A stretch of 45,049 nucleotides of DNA from CAINVV01 sp964506325. Its GTDB lineage: Bacteria; Bacteroidota; Bacteroidia; Bacteroidales; Prolixibacteraceae. Within the stretch, counting starts at the first letter, position 1. Each line of letters opens with the position of its first letter. A program made the position numbers and the translations under genes. Under the pieces are notes generated by a model. It had not been told where the DNA came from. It made no database searches and saw only the letters and a program-made list of their open reading frames with translations. Below are positions 33,693 through 43,821 of the stretch, piece after piece. The stretch is from assembly GCA_964506325.1 (NCBI GenBank), contig CAZDLO010000020.1, positions 1-45,049 of the forward strand, given 5' to 3'.

Positions 33693-36656
33693 ATGAACCT
33701 AAAAAAACTCTCTTTGGCGCTGATTGCCCTGGCAGGTTGCACAACCTTACTCATTGCACAAGCCAATTCGGCATCAAAAGATTACGTCAAACTTGTCAAT
33801 CCAATGGTAGGCACAGATGCCCACGGACATACTTTCCCTGGTGCTGTTGTTCCTTTCGGGATGATTCAGTTAAGTCCTGATACAAGAACAGATACCTGGG
33901 ACGGGTGTTCAGGCTACCATTATTCAGACAACAAAATTATTGGATTCAGCCATACACATTTCAGCGGAACAGGTGTCGGCAGCGGAGCGGACATCATGCT
34001 GATGCCCATCACAGGGGATGTTATCAGCGGGAGGGGGAACCTGCAAAGCGGAAAAAAGGATTACCGAACAGCTTTTTCACATGAGGACGAATCAGCATCC
34101 CCGGGTTTTTACAGCGTTAAAATGGGGAATGAGATACTGGCAGAGCTGACTTGCACTGAAAGAACCGGTTTCCATAAATATACATACCCTGCAGGAGAAA
34201 GGGCCAATATCATTCTGGATCTTGCTCATGGCATAACTACCCGTGTAGATTCCCTATTTCTTGAGGTAATAAACAACACGACTGTTGCCGGATTCAGGAA
34301 AGCTTACAGTAGTCTTGATGGTTACAAAACTGTTTGGTTTGTGATTGAATTCTCAGTTCCGTTCAGAAATTATGATATTGAATCTCAGGGGAAATCAATA
34401 GGCCAAATACCTATAAGCAGCGGAAAAGACCTTCGGGCTGCTTTTAATTTTGAAAATGACAGGGAGAACAAAGTGCTGGTTAAAGTTGCCTTATCGAGGG
34501 TCGACAAAACCGGAGCAATGGGCAACCTGAAATCAGAACTTCCAGGGTGGGACTTTGAGGTGGTAAAAGAAAATGCCAGGCAGAAATGGCAGGAAGAACT
34601 CGGGAAGATTGAAGTGGAAGGAGGAACCTTAATACAGCAAAGAACCTTCTATACTGCGTTTTATCATTGCCTTATTCACCCAAATATTGCCATGGACGCT
34701 GACAGGCGTTATTTCGGAACCGATCACAAGATCCACATGGCTGCCGAATTCGATAACTATACCAACTTTTCGTTGTGGGATACTTTCAGGGCTCTACATC
34801 CGCTTTTTACCATAATTCACCAGCAACGTACCAACCAGTTTATCCGGTGCATGATCGAACGTTATCAGAATTTCGGCTCCCTAATGATTATGGAATTTGG
34901 TGGAAATGAAGGATTTGGAATGACTGGTTACCATTCACTTTCAGTTATTGCAGATGCTTATGTAAAAGGAATACGTGACTACAATGTAAAACTGGCTTTT
35001 GAAGGGATGAAGAATCTTTCTGAAGGCCTTAGGGCCGGCAAGGAGAGCTACCTCAAAATGGGTTTTATCCCTTGCGACCAGGAGGACCAGTCGGTTTCCA
35101 GAACACTGGAGTACGCTTACGATGACTGGTGTGTCACCAGACTGGCCAAAGATCTTGATCTTCAAACCTTTCATAAATACAGTCAGAAGGCGAATTTTTA
35201 TCAGAATGTATATTGTGCTGAAGAAGGGTTTATGAGAGGTAAACAGCGTAATTTTATGTGGCAAAACCCCTTTAATCCGCAGTCTACTTCAAATTTCACA
35301 GAAGGCAATGCTTACCAGTTTTCATTATTTGTCCCACAGGATTACCAGGGATTGTTCAAAAGAATGGGGGGATATAAGGTTGCCGAACAATGGCTTGACA
35401 AATGTTTTACCACAGAAATTGATCCGGTACAAACCCGAACCGGAGATATGACCGGAGATATCGGGCAATATTTTCATGGCAATGAACCAAGTCACCACAT
35501 GGCCTATCTTTATAATTACCTGGGCAAGCCCTGGAAATCCCAGGAGCGGGTGCGTCAAATAATGGACAGGCTGTATTCTGATAAGCCAGATGGACTAAGC
35601 GGAAATGAGGATGCCGGCCAAATGTCAGCCTGGTATATCCTGAGTGCTCTAGGATTTTATTCTGCAACCCCGGGAATGGACTATTATGTAATTGGTTCTC
35701 CCATTTTTCCCAAAGCCACAATCCACCTTGAGAATGGTAAAAAGTTTATCATCAGGACTATGGGGGCCAGCAATAAAAATCTTTATGTTAATTCAACATC
35801 TCTTAATGGGAAAAAAACAACCAAATCCTATCTGATGCATGACGACATCATGAAGGGTGGTGAAATGCTTGTTGAAATGTCCGATCGACCAAATAAAAAA
35901 TGGGGTGCTGAATCGATTGATATTCCCTATTCTGAAAGCTACCCAACTCCGCTCATGCCTCAGATAAAAACATCAGAGCTTTATTTCAAGGATTCAACAG
36001 AAATAAAGATTTCCTGTGATGAGCCAGGAGCCGAAATCCGCTATACATTGGATGGATCAGACCCAATTGTTTCCGACAAGCTTTATTCCGGGCCTTTTAT
36101 GCTTCATCATAGCTGTAAACTTAAAGCAAGCAGTTTCCTCAAAGGAAGTCATCCAAGCTATCCGGTTTCTGATGATTTCATAAAGTTGTCACTTCAGAAA
36201 GCATCAGAAATTCCGGCCCCTACACCTGGACTTCAGTCCCATTATTTTGATGGCTATTGCGTTAAACTGGCCGACATGAAAAAGTATCCGGTTACAAGTA
36301 AAATTGTTCATCCCAGTTTTAATATAAGCAGGATAAAGGATTCGCGCCCCTTTGGATATTATTTCAGAGGTTATATCAATATTGCTGAAACCGGTGTTTA
36401 TACATTTTTCCTTAACTCTAATGATGGCAGCAACCTGATGGTTGATGGCAAGACAGAGCTCATCAATGACGGATTTCACAGGGCTCAGGAGCGGGTTTGC
36501 AGAATCCTGCTTGAAAAGGGATACCATTCCATTGGCGTGGATTATTTCCAAATGGGAGGAGCCAAGGCTCTTTCACTTTCCTGGGCTTTTGAAAACGGTA
36601 AAAAAGAGGAAATTCCGCCGGAGGTTTTATTCCATACCGGGAATGAAAAATTTTAA
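33693..36656 (+). CDS. Secreted GH92 alpha-mannosidase with chitobiase-like and PA14 C-terminal domains (987 aa)
   Basis: Glycoside hydrolase family 92 enzymes are calcium-dependent exo-alpha-mannosidases acting on host or fungal glycans. The N-terminal GH92 beta-sandwich is recognised by VNPMVGTDAHGHTFPGA and VPFGMIQLSPDTR, and the catalytic barrel by the acid E537 in TEGNAYQF and the base region GNEDAGQMSAWY with D640. After about residue 760 come a chitobiase C-terminal-like domain (AEIRYTLDGSDPI) and a PA14 domain (about 845-980: GVYTFFLNSNDGSNLMVDG), probably carbohydrate binding. A signal peptide precedes the mature chain; LAGC at 13-16 could be a lipobox, but the hydrophobic run continues after it, so AQA cleavage is as likely. 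It starts three bases after DUF5009. Confidence 0.96.
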   Translation: MNLKKLSLALIALAGCTTLLIAQANSASKDYVKLVNPMVGTDAHGHTFPGAVVPFGMIQLSPDTRTDTWDGCSGYHYSDNKIIGFSHTHFSGTGVGSGADIMLMPITGDVISGRGNLQSGKKDYRTAFSHEDESASPGFYSVKMGNEILAELTCTERTGFHKYTYPAGERANIILDLAHGITTRVDSLFLEVINNTTVAGFRKAYSSLDGYKTVWFVIEFSVPFRNYDIESQGKSIGQIPISSGKDLRAAFNFENDRENKVLVKVALSRVDKTGAMGNLKSELPGWDFEVVKENARQKWQEELGKIEVEGGTLIQQRTFYTAFYHCLIHPNIAMDADRRYFGTDHKIHMAAEFDNYTNFSLWDTFRALHPLFTIIHQQRTNQFIRCMIERYQNFGSLMIMEFGGNEGFGMTGYHSLSVIADAYVKGIRDYNVKLAFEGMKNLSEGLRAGKESYLKMGFIPCDQEDQSVSRTLEYAYDDWCVTRLAKDLDLQTFHKYSQKANFYQNVYCAEEGFMRGKQRNFMWQNPFNPQSTSNFTEGNAYQFSLFVPQDYQGLFKRMGGYKVAEQWLDKCFTTEIDPVQTRTGDMTGDIGQYFHGNEPSHHMAYLYNYLGKPWKSQERVRQIMDRLYSDKPDGLSGNEDAGQMSAWYILSALGFYSATPGMDYYVIGSPIFPKATIHLENGKKFIIRTMGASNKNLYVNSTSLNGKKTTKSYLMHDDIMKGGEMLVEMSDRPNKKWGAESIDIPYSESYPTPLMPQIKTSELYFKDSTEIKISCDEPGAEIRYTLDGSDPIVSDKLYSGPFMLHHSCKLKASSFLKGSHPSYPVSDDFIKLSLQKASEIPAPTPGLQSHYFDGYCVKLADMKKYPVTSKIVHPSFNISRIKDSRPFGYYFRGYINIAETGVYTFFLNSNDGSNLMVDGKTELINDGFHRAQERVCRILLEKGYHSIGVDYFQMGGAKALSLSWAFENGKKEEIPPEVLFHTGNEKF

Positions 36657-36747
36657 TTTCCCTTACCCAGTTCGGACTTTGTAGCGAAAATAACGGTGCA
36701 AAGAAAGCCATATACATTAATGAATACATTTAAGAATCTAATAAACA

Positions 36748-39700
36748 ATGACATATCAAAAAAAAATCCGAAAGTACCTTGTGCTTTTTATCATTATTAT
36801 ATCCGGGGTTGACAGCTTAGCTCAGAAAACGGACTATACAAAAATGGTGAACCTGTTTATCGGAACTTACCGGGACGGACAAACCTTCCCTGGTGCTGCC
36901 TATCCATTTGGAAGCGTGCAATTAAGTCCGGATACAAGAAAAGAGGGGATGCTTTCATGCGGTGGCTATTATTATCCGGATTCAATGATCCTGGGTTTCA
37001 GTCATACACACCTGAGCGGAGTAGGTGAACCGGAATACCGGGATGTGCTCTTTATGCCTACCGTCGGAACCCTAAAATTACAATCAGGCAAGGAGGGGGT
37101 ACGTGGCTCAGGGTATCAGTCCTTTTACAGACATGAGGAAGAAATAGCCTATCCCGGATACTATTCAGTAATCTTAAGTGATTATAAGGTACGGGCAGAG
37201 CTGACTGCCACACAGCGGGTCGGAATCCACCGGTATACATTTCCCCGGACCGACAGCGCAAATGTCATCATAGACCTGGCACATCCTAACGGGGCAGAAG
37301 ATCTGATCATTACAAAAGTCAGTAACCAGGAAATTGAAGGACTCCGTCGGTCCCATGGCTGGGCCTGGGATCAGTATGTCTATTTTGTGGCAAAATTTTC
37401 CAAACCGTTTAAATCATTCCAGGTTGCTCAAGATGATAAAATATTGCAGGGTGCCACTTCCGGCAAAGGTAAAAATGTAAAAGCCGTTGCTTCTTTCACA
37501 ACCAGTGACAACGAATCGATATTAATTAAGGTTGGCATTTCTGCTGTTAGCTGCGAGGGCGCAAGGAAAAATTTAGAATCAGAAGTGCCCGGATGGAATT
37601 TTGATGATGTGGCTGATAAGACGAAGACAGCCTGGAACAAGGAACTCAGCAGAATAGAGGTATCGGGTGGAAGAAAGGACGACCTGGTTCAATTTTACAC
37701 TTCTATGTACAGAATCTGTATCTCTCCCAACCTTTTTATGGATGTTGACGGACAATACAGGGGAGTGGACCACCAGGTACACCGGGCCAAAGGATTTGAA
37801 AACTACACGGTTTTCTCATTGTGGGATACTTTTAGGGCTTTCCACCCTCTATTTACCATTATCGATCAAAAAAGGACCGTTGATTTTGTGCAAACTCTCC
37901 TTCAAATATATGATGACGGAGGAAGACTCCCCATGTGGCCACTTGCAGGAAACTACACAGACGACATGCTTGGGTATCATGCTGTACCTGTAATAGCAGA
38001 TGCATACATGAAGGGGATCAGGGGTTTCGATACCATAAAAGCTTTTGAAGCGATGAAACACAGTGCCGAGCTGGATAAACTCGGCCTGAAATATTATAAA
38101 CAAATCGGGTACCTTCCTTGCGATCGCCAGGGTGAATCAGTCTCAAAAACACTGGAATACTGTTATGATGACTGGTGCATATCGCAGGTTGCCAAAGCCA
38201 TGAAAATGGAGGATGACTACCGGATTTACAATCAGCGGGCCCATAACTATGAAAATGTCTTCGACACCTCGACCGGATTTATGAGGGGAAAGACCATCAA
38301 CAGAAGCTGGTTAACACCTTTTGATCCAAAAAAAAATTCTGCCTACTCTGAAGGAAATGCCTACCAATACATGTTTGTGCCTCACGATATAGACGGACTA
38401 AACAAATTGCTGGGGGGTGATGAAAAATTAGCGGCATGGCTGGATACACTCTTTTTTATGCCGGCAAGGGAAGAACTAAAGATTGGAGAATACTGGCATG
38501 GCAACGAACCCGGGCATCATCTGCCCTATCTCTATGACTATGTGGGAGAACCCTGGAAAACACAATTTCTGACACATAAGATTCTAACGGAATTGTACCG
38601 GAATGAAAAAGATGGTCTGGCCGGAAATGAAGACTGCGGACAGATGTCTGCATGGTACATCCTGAGTTCACTCGGATTCTATCCCGTAGCACCCGGACAG
38701 AAAATTTATGCCATCGGTTCTCCCTTGTTCCGAAAGGCAACCATTCATCTCGAAAACGGAAAAACTATCCGGATAGAAGCGAAAAATAGTTCCCCTTCAA
38801 ATTATTACATCCAATCAGCAAGGTTAAATGGCAGGGATTATCCCAACTCCTTCCTTCAACATGACGAGCTAATGAGAGGAGCAGTACTTAACTTCTCGAT
38901 GGGCCCTTCCCCAAATAAAAAATGGGCAACACTGCCAGAAAACAGACCTTATTCAGAAAATGGCGAAAGCGTGGCAAGGATGCCATATTTAAAATCCGGC
39001 GAACTATTGTTTTTAAAAACAACCAGAATCGAACTAGGATGTGAATCAGAGGGTGCAGAGATCCGATATACACTGGATGGAACAGAGGTAAATGAGAAAT
39101 CCGAACTCTACAGATCTCCCATTGATATCGGCCGGACTACTGAGATAAAGATGAGGGCCTATCAGAAGAATCATCTTCCTAGCATTGAGATCAAAACCAC
39201 TGCTACAAAAACAACCCTGAAGGATGCGGTTTTGATATCAGACACAGAACCTGGAATTGATTACGAATACTTTGAAAGATTTTTTGTGCAGGCAACCGAT
39301 ATGGATATGGTTCGGCCGATTGCCACATCAACCACCTCCGATTTTAACATTAAAATGGCCAGATCACCCAATTATTTTGGACTTCGGTTTTTTTTTTTTA
39401 ATGATACGGCGACCACCGAGATCTACACTTTTTATCTTTCCTCCANNNNNNNNNNTTTGGACTTCGGTTGAAAGGTTATGTGAAAATTCCGTCAGATGGG
39501 ATCTACACTTTTTATCTTTCCTCCAATGATGGCAGTTACCTGTACATCGATGGCAAAGAACTGATTGAAAATGATGGTAACCACGGCACTGCCGAAGAAC
39601 CAGGCCAGGCAGGATTAAAAGCTGGATTCCACGCTATAGAAGTAAAATATATGCAATGTGGAGGAGCCAAGAGCCTTAAAGTTGGCTGGGAGGGACCGGG

Positions 39701-39749
39701 ATTTACAAAACAGGAAATATCCGCTTCATCATTATTCAGGAAACAGTAA
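36748..39749 (+). CDS. Secreted GH92 alpha-mannosidase with PA14 domain, interrupted by an assembly artefact
   Basis: This is a paralogue of the preceding gene with the same layout: signal peptide (about 1-25), GH92 sandwich and barrel (E535 in SEGNAYQY, D629 in GNEDCGQMSAWY), chitobiase-like domain (AEIRYTLDGTEV) and PA14. As given, the frame breaks at 39390, where an Illumina oligonucleotide, a 10-N gap and a repeated 14-base flank intrude. Deleting 39390-39469 (80 bases) joins NYFGLR to LKGYVKIPSDGIYTFYLSS in frame and gives 974 codons (973 residues) ending at 39749, closely matching the PA14 region of the first GH92. The biological gene is therefore almost certainly intact and not a pseudogene. 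It lies 91 bases after the first GH92 gene and ends at a strong terminator. Confidence 0.93.
39376..39389 (+). repeat. 14-base direct repeat created by the assembly, copy 1
   Basis: TTTGGACTTCGGTT occurs here and again at 39456-39469 on the other side of the adapter and N gap. The second copy continues into correct GH92 sequence, so one copy is artefactual. Confidence 0.9.
39390..39428 (+). other. Illumina T10-P5 flow-cell oligonucleotide sequence in the assembly
   Basis: Exactly ten T residues (39390-39399) are followed by the 29-base Illumina P5 sequence beginning AATGATACGGCGACC (39400-39428). T10 plus P5 is the flow-cell grafting oligonucleotide. Its in-frame translation gives the well-known contaminant peptide FFFNDTATTEIYT. 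The 17 bases after it (39429-39445) duplicate native sequence found at 39509-39525, directly after a natural GATCTACAC match to the P5 3' end. Confidence 0.97.
39446..39455. other. Assembly gap (10 N)
   Basis: Ten unknown bases mark a scaffold or gap-fill join. Because the flanks overlap by 14 native bases, the true gap length is negative: no native sequence appears to be missing. Confidence 0.97.
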
Positions 39750-39750
39750 A

Positions 39751-39788
39751 AAAATAGCCCTGAATACTAATTCAGGGCTATTTTTTTT
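39751..39788. terminator. Strong bidirectional intrinsic terminator
   Basis: ATAGCCCTGAA (39754-39764) pairs perfectly with TTCAGGGCTAT (39771-39781) around TACTAA, flanked by an A-run on the left and an eight-T run on the right. It sits between the convergent GH92 and trxA genes and can serve both strands. Confidence 0.92.
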
Positions 39789-39807
39789 GCCATTATAGGG
39801 CAATACT

Positions 39808-40125
39808 CTAAAGAAGGGCATCAATTTTTGCAGCAAGAATAGTCTTTGGGACTGCACCTACTTGTTTGTCTGCAATATCGCCTCCTTTAAAAAAAAGAAT
39901 GGTTGGAATATTCCGAATTCCAAATTTTGCAGCTGTTGCGGGATTAGAGTCAACATCCATTTTTGTAATTACAGCGCGGTCTTTGTAATCTTCAGCCAGC
40001 TCGGATACGAGTGGTCCGATCATTCTGCAGGGACCGCACCATTCGGCCCAAAAATCAACCAATACAGGTTTGTCAGAATGAAGAACAATCTCGTCAAAAT
40101 TTGAATCAGTAACTTCAATGGTCAT
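39808..40125 (-). CDS. trxA: Thioredoxin
   Basis: This is a cytoplasmic disulphide reductase supplying electrons to ribonucleotide reductase and other targets. The 105-residue length is standard. The active site WCGPC places the redox cysteines at C30 and C33; the cis-proline segment IRNIPTILFF and the closing helix complete the fold. There is no signal peptide, so it is not an exported variant. It has its own -7 element (40162-40169) and the shared terminator at 39751-39788. dnaE lies 57 bases upstream on the same strand, but the promoter between them suggests independent expression. Confidence 0.97.
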   Translation of the reverse strand: MTIEVTDSNFDEIVLHSDKPVLVDFWAEWCGPCRMIGPLVSELAEDYKDRAVITKMDVDSNPATAAKFGIRNIPTILFFKGGDIADKQVGAVPKTILAAKIDALL

Positions 40126-40161
40126 GATGTATATTTTAAATTTAAAATTAGTTCGAGATCA

Positions 40162-40169
40162 CAAAGGTA
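40162..40169 (-). promoter_or_regulatory. Bacteroidetes -7 promoter element (TACCTTTG) for trxA
   Basis: Minus-strand TACCTTTG matches TAnnTTTG and lies 37 bases upstream of the trxA ATG, inside the short dnaE-trxA gap. Confidence 0.6.
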
Positions 40170-40182
40170 TAAAATTATGAAA

Positions 40183-43100
40183 TTAATTTATACTAAAGTT
40201 AATAATGCTATGTTTTTGCAAATAGTCCTTGAGCTCGGTTGAGAGCAAAACCCCCCTGGTCCGGGAAAACATGTGTATTTGCATATCTGATTCTTTATCT
40301 CCCAAAATAAATTTAAGGGTCGTTTTCCCCTGATTTTTTGCCAGGAGCTGTTCGAGGTCGGCGATGGTATCTTCTGCGATGAGATCCAAAGGGATATCCA
40401 GTATAAGGTTCGTGGCTTTGGCAGCCAGTTCTTCAAGCAATTCCATCTTTGAGGGTTTGAATTCATACTCGTTTCCACCATTCCATCGCTCCGAAACGCG
40501 TCCCCGGACCAGCAAGAACAAACCCTTTTTGCAGAATTTGCTGAAGGAGACATAATCATTGCCAAATAGCATGATTTTTATTGATCCGTTATAGTCTGTA
40601 AGAACCATACTGGCAAAATTCTTCCCGGTCTTGGAGATGCCCTCCTGGGCTTCTGTTACAATTCCTGCCAGTGTCATTTCCCTGTTTTTATAGGCCGGCA
40701 GGTCAGAACTCAAATCTGAAAGAGTTATTCCCCTGGTGCAATAGCTGTCGATTTCGAGCTTGTAATCATCCAATGGATGAGCCGAAAGATAAATGCCAAT
40801 CAGGTTTTTCTCCTTTTCAAGAGCAACAATGCTGGGCCATTCCGGTACGTCCGGGACGGTTGGGAGTTTTATGGATATGGGTTGAACATCACCAAAAAGA
40901 TTGGCCATTGATCCTCCCTTTTCACTTTGGATTTTGTTCCCGTATTTTATCAGAGCTTCTATAAATGTCGATCCATCCCCTGTATCTGCAAAAAACTGAG
41001 CCCTGTTCATGGACTGAAAGCTGTCAAATGCTCCTGCCATGGCAAGCGCTTCAAGATTTTTCTTATTGGTTGACTGGAGATTGACGCGTTCGACCAGGTC
41101 AAAAATACTTTTAAACTCTCCGTTCTGATCCCGCTCTTTCAGAATATCTGCCACGGCACCTGCCCCCACCCCCTTGATGGCTGTAAGGCCAAACCGCAAT
41201 GCTCCACTTTTATTCACGAAGAAAGAAGCTCTTGATTCGTTGACGTCAGGACCAAGCACCCTCATGTTCATATGTGTGCATTCGTCCATGAAAAGAGAAA
41301 TTTTATCAGAATTTGAAAGATTGCAACTTAAAACTGCTGCCATGAATTCTGAAGGATAATGTGCTTTCAGATAGCCGGTCTGGTAGGCGATGAATGCATA
41401 ACAGACTGAATGCGACTTATTGAAAGCGTAGGACGCAAAAGACTCCCAGTCCTTCCAGATTTTCTCAATAAGATTATCTGCAGCTCTGCCCATCAACTTG
41501 CATCCTTCCATGAAATGCTGATTTTTTTTGCACCCTTCCTTGAACAGGATTTTTAGTTCATCCATCATCTTGCGGTCCTTCTTTCCCATTGCTTTGCGCA
41601 AAGAGTCTGACTGTCCCCTTGTGAAATTGGCAAGTGCCCGAGCCTGAAGCATCACCTGTTCCTGGTATACGGTAATTCCGTAAGTATCTCTCAGATAGGT
41701 CTCCATAATCGGATGATCGTAAACAACAGCTTCCCGTCCGTGTTTCCTGTTGATGTAGGAAGGTATATAGTCCATTGGACCGGGGCGGTACAATGCATTC
41801 ATTGCCACAAGATCTTCAAAGCAGTTGGCCTGTAGTTGCTTCAGCCATTTCTTCATCCCGGCAGATTCGAACTGAAAAATCGCAGTTGTTTCCCCTGCAC
41901 TGAATAACTCAAATGTTTTAGCGTCATTCATCGGAATCCGGTCTATATCAAGGATAATTTTTCGTGAAAGCCTCACGTTTTCAAGGCATTCCTTGATGAT
42001 TGACAAAGTTTTCAATCCAAGAAAGTCCATTTTCATCAATCCAATGGACTCCACAAAATGGCCATCATACTGAGTTGTGAGTAAGTCCTCGTCCTTTGTC
42101 GGCATTAAAGGAATATGCATATCAAGCGGATCCCTGCCAATAATTACCCCACAGGCATGAACGCCGAATTGCCTGATACAACCCTCAAGAGTCCCTGCGA
42201 ATTTGAGCATTTGAACCACCATTGGGTTAACCGAGTTTCTCTCCCTCTCCAGTAATGGATTTTGTGCATAAGCCTCCTTTAAAGTTATTTTTGGGGTATC
42301 AGGCACCAATTTAGCGATACGGTCTGTCTCAGGCAAAGGAATTCTCAAAACCCTGCCGACATCACGAATGGCCATTTTGGCGGCCATTGTTCCGAAGGTG
42401 CAAATATGGGCAACCCGGTCCCTTCCATATTTCTCCTTTACCCAGTCTAGCACAAGCTGCCGGCCGTCATCATCAAAATCTATGTCTATATCCGGCATAG
42501 AAATGCGGTCAGGGTTAAGGAAGCGCTCAAACAGCAGATCGTATTTCAGCGGATCAACATTGGTAATACCTGTTGTAAAAGCAACGACAGAGCCTGCCGC
42601 AGAACCTCTCCCCGGACCCACGATGACCCCCATTTGCCTGGCAGCATTGATAAAATCCTGAACAATTAGAAAATAGCCGGGAAAACCCATCGTTTTGATC
42701 ACGTGCAGTTCAAAATTGATTCGCTCCATGGTTTCAGAATCAATATTACTGCCATACTTCTCATCGGCTCCTATATATACAAGAGACTGAAGATAATCTG
42801 CTTCAAATTTTACCCGGAGTGTACCATCATATCCTCCCAACCTGTTAAAATCATCTCCGAATTCTTCCATTAAAGCATCTGCAGAAAATCTATCCCTGTA
42901 TTCAGCGGCAGTTCCAAAGCTTTCCGGAATCGGAAATTCAGGCATAATGGGTTTAGCATTCAGCTCAAAGTACTCTACCTTGTCTGCAATTTCCTGAGTA
43001 TTTGCAAGTACATCAGGCATATCGGAAAACAGCTTATTCATCTCCGCCGTACTCTTCAGCCACTCTTCCTTGGTATATTTCATCCGGGTTGGATCATCGA

Positions 43101-43821
43101 GGTCTTTTCCCGTGTTTAAACAGATCAGCAAATCATGGGCATCGGCATCCTCTTCGTTCACAAAATGAACATCATTGGTTGCGATCAGCTTGACTCCATG
43201 CTCCCTGGCCAGTTTTACCAGTTCCTTGTTGACACTAACCTGCTTGTCATACACTTCCCTGCGCAATTCAGGCTCTGCAGCAGGATGACGCTGAACTTCC
43301 AGGTAAAAGTCATCCCCAAAAATGGATTTATACCAGGTAATCGTTTCGTTTACCCCCGCAAAATCTCCTTTCATGATCAGTTGCGGAACTTCTCCCCCAA
43401 GGCATGCCGATGAGACAATGATTCCATCGCTGTACTTCATGAGCAAGGTTTTATCAATCCTGGGTTTATAGTACATGCCTTCGGTGTTGGCAATGGTAAC
43501 TAGTTTCAACAGGTTCCGGTAACCCTTTTCATTTTTTGCCAGCAGTATCAGATGGTCTCCTGACCTGTCTTCCTTTTCATTTTTATCCTTAAACTGGATT
43601 CCTCGGGATGCAACATAGGTCTCAACACCTAGAATGGGCTTTATTCCGTTTTTTTTGCATGTTTCATGAAAATCCTTGATCCCAAACATATTCCCATGGT
43701 CTGTCAGGGCAAGTGCACTCATGCCATCATTTTTTGCTTTGGATACTAAACCGGCGACACTGGCGGCGCCGTCCAGAATCGAATATTGACTGTGAACATG
43801 CAAATGGGTAAAAGGAATCAT
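40183..43821 (-). CDS. dnaE: DNA polymerase III alpha subunit
   Basis: DnaE is the replicative polymerase subunit. The 1212-residue chain opens with a PHP domain (THLHVHSQYSILDGA, LALTDHGNMFG, GVETYVA, SSACLGGEVP, IATNDVHF). Most metal-binding histidines and acids appear intact, unlike in E. coli DnaE, so proofreading by the PHP domain is possible. The C-family polymerase core has GPGRGSAAGS and the catalytic MPDIDIDFDD (near residue 445), then FGVHACGVIIG and RPGPMDYIPSYI. Helix-hairpin-helix and OB-fold (MTLAGIVTEAQ) regions follow. It is DnaE1-like in size; no separate exonuclease gene is adjacent. The start is the ATG at 43821, where PFTHLHVHS begins two residues later. Confidence 0.98.
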   Translation of the reverse strand: MIPFTHLHVHSQYSILDGAASVAGLVSKAKNDGMSALALTDHGNMFGIKDFHETCKKNGIKPILGVETYVASRGIQFKDKNEKEDRSGDHLILLAKNEKGYRNLLKLVTIANTEGMYYKPRIDKTLLMKYSDGIIVSSACLGGEVPQLIMKGDFAGVNETITWYKSIFGDDFYLEVQRHPAAEPELRREVYDKQVSVNKELVKLAREHGVKLIATNDVHFVNEEDADAHDLLICLNTGKDLDDPTRMKYTKEEWLKSTAEMNKLFSDMPDVLANTQEIADKVEYFELNAKPIMPEFPIPESFGTAAEYRDRFSADALMEEFGDDFNRLGGYDGTLRVKFEADYLQSLVYIGADEKYGSNIDSETMERINFELHVIKTMGFPGYFLIVQDFINAARQMGVIVGPGRGSAAGSVVAFTTGITNVDPLKYDLLFERFLNPDRISMPDIDIDFDDDGRQLVLDWVKEKYGRDRVAHICTFGTMAAKMAIRDVGRVLRIPLPETDRIAKLVPDTPKITLKEAYAQNPLLERERNSVNPMVVQMLKFAGTLEGCIRQFGVHACGVIIGRDPLDMHIPLMPTKDEDLLTTQYDGHFVESIGLMKMDFLGLKTLSIIKECLENVRLSRKIILDIDRIPMNDAKTFELFSAGETTAIFQFESAGMKKWLKQLQANCFEDLVAMNALYRPGPMDYIPSYINRKHGREAVVYDHPIMETYLRDTYGITVYQEQVMLQARALANFTRGQSDSLRKAMGKKDRKMMDELKILFKEGCKKNQHFMEGCKLMGRAADNLIEKIWKDWESFASYAFNKSHSVCYAFIAYQTGYLKAHYPSEFMAAVLSCNLSNSDKISLFMDECTHMNMRVLGPDVNESRASFFVNKSGALRFGLTAIKGVGAGAVADILKERDQNGEFKSIFDLVERVNLQSTNKKNLEALAMAGAFDSFQSMNRAQFFADTGDGSTFIEALIKYGNKIQSEKGGSMANLFGDVQPISIKLPTVPDVPEWPSIVALEKEKNLIGIYLSAHPLDDYKLEIDSYCTRGITLSDLSSDLPAYKNREMTLAGIVTEAQEGISKTGKNFASMVLTDYNGSIKIMLFGNDYVSFSKFCKKGLFLLVRGRVSERWNGGNEYEFKPSKMELLEELAAKATNLILDIPLDLIAEDTIADLEQLLAKNQGKTTLKFILGDKESDMQIHMFSRTRGVLLSTELKDYLQKHSIINFSIN

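Noticed and set aside
36748..39471. Calling the second GH92 gene a frameshifted pseudogene or two separate genes
   Set aside because: The break coincides exactly with T10-P5 oligonucleotide sequence, an N gap and a duplicated flank; removal of 80 bases restores one frame.
40145..40170. GTTCGAGATC reminiscent of a tRNA T-arm
   Set aside because: No acceptor, D or anticodon stems can be built around it; it lies in the trxA promoter.
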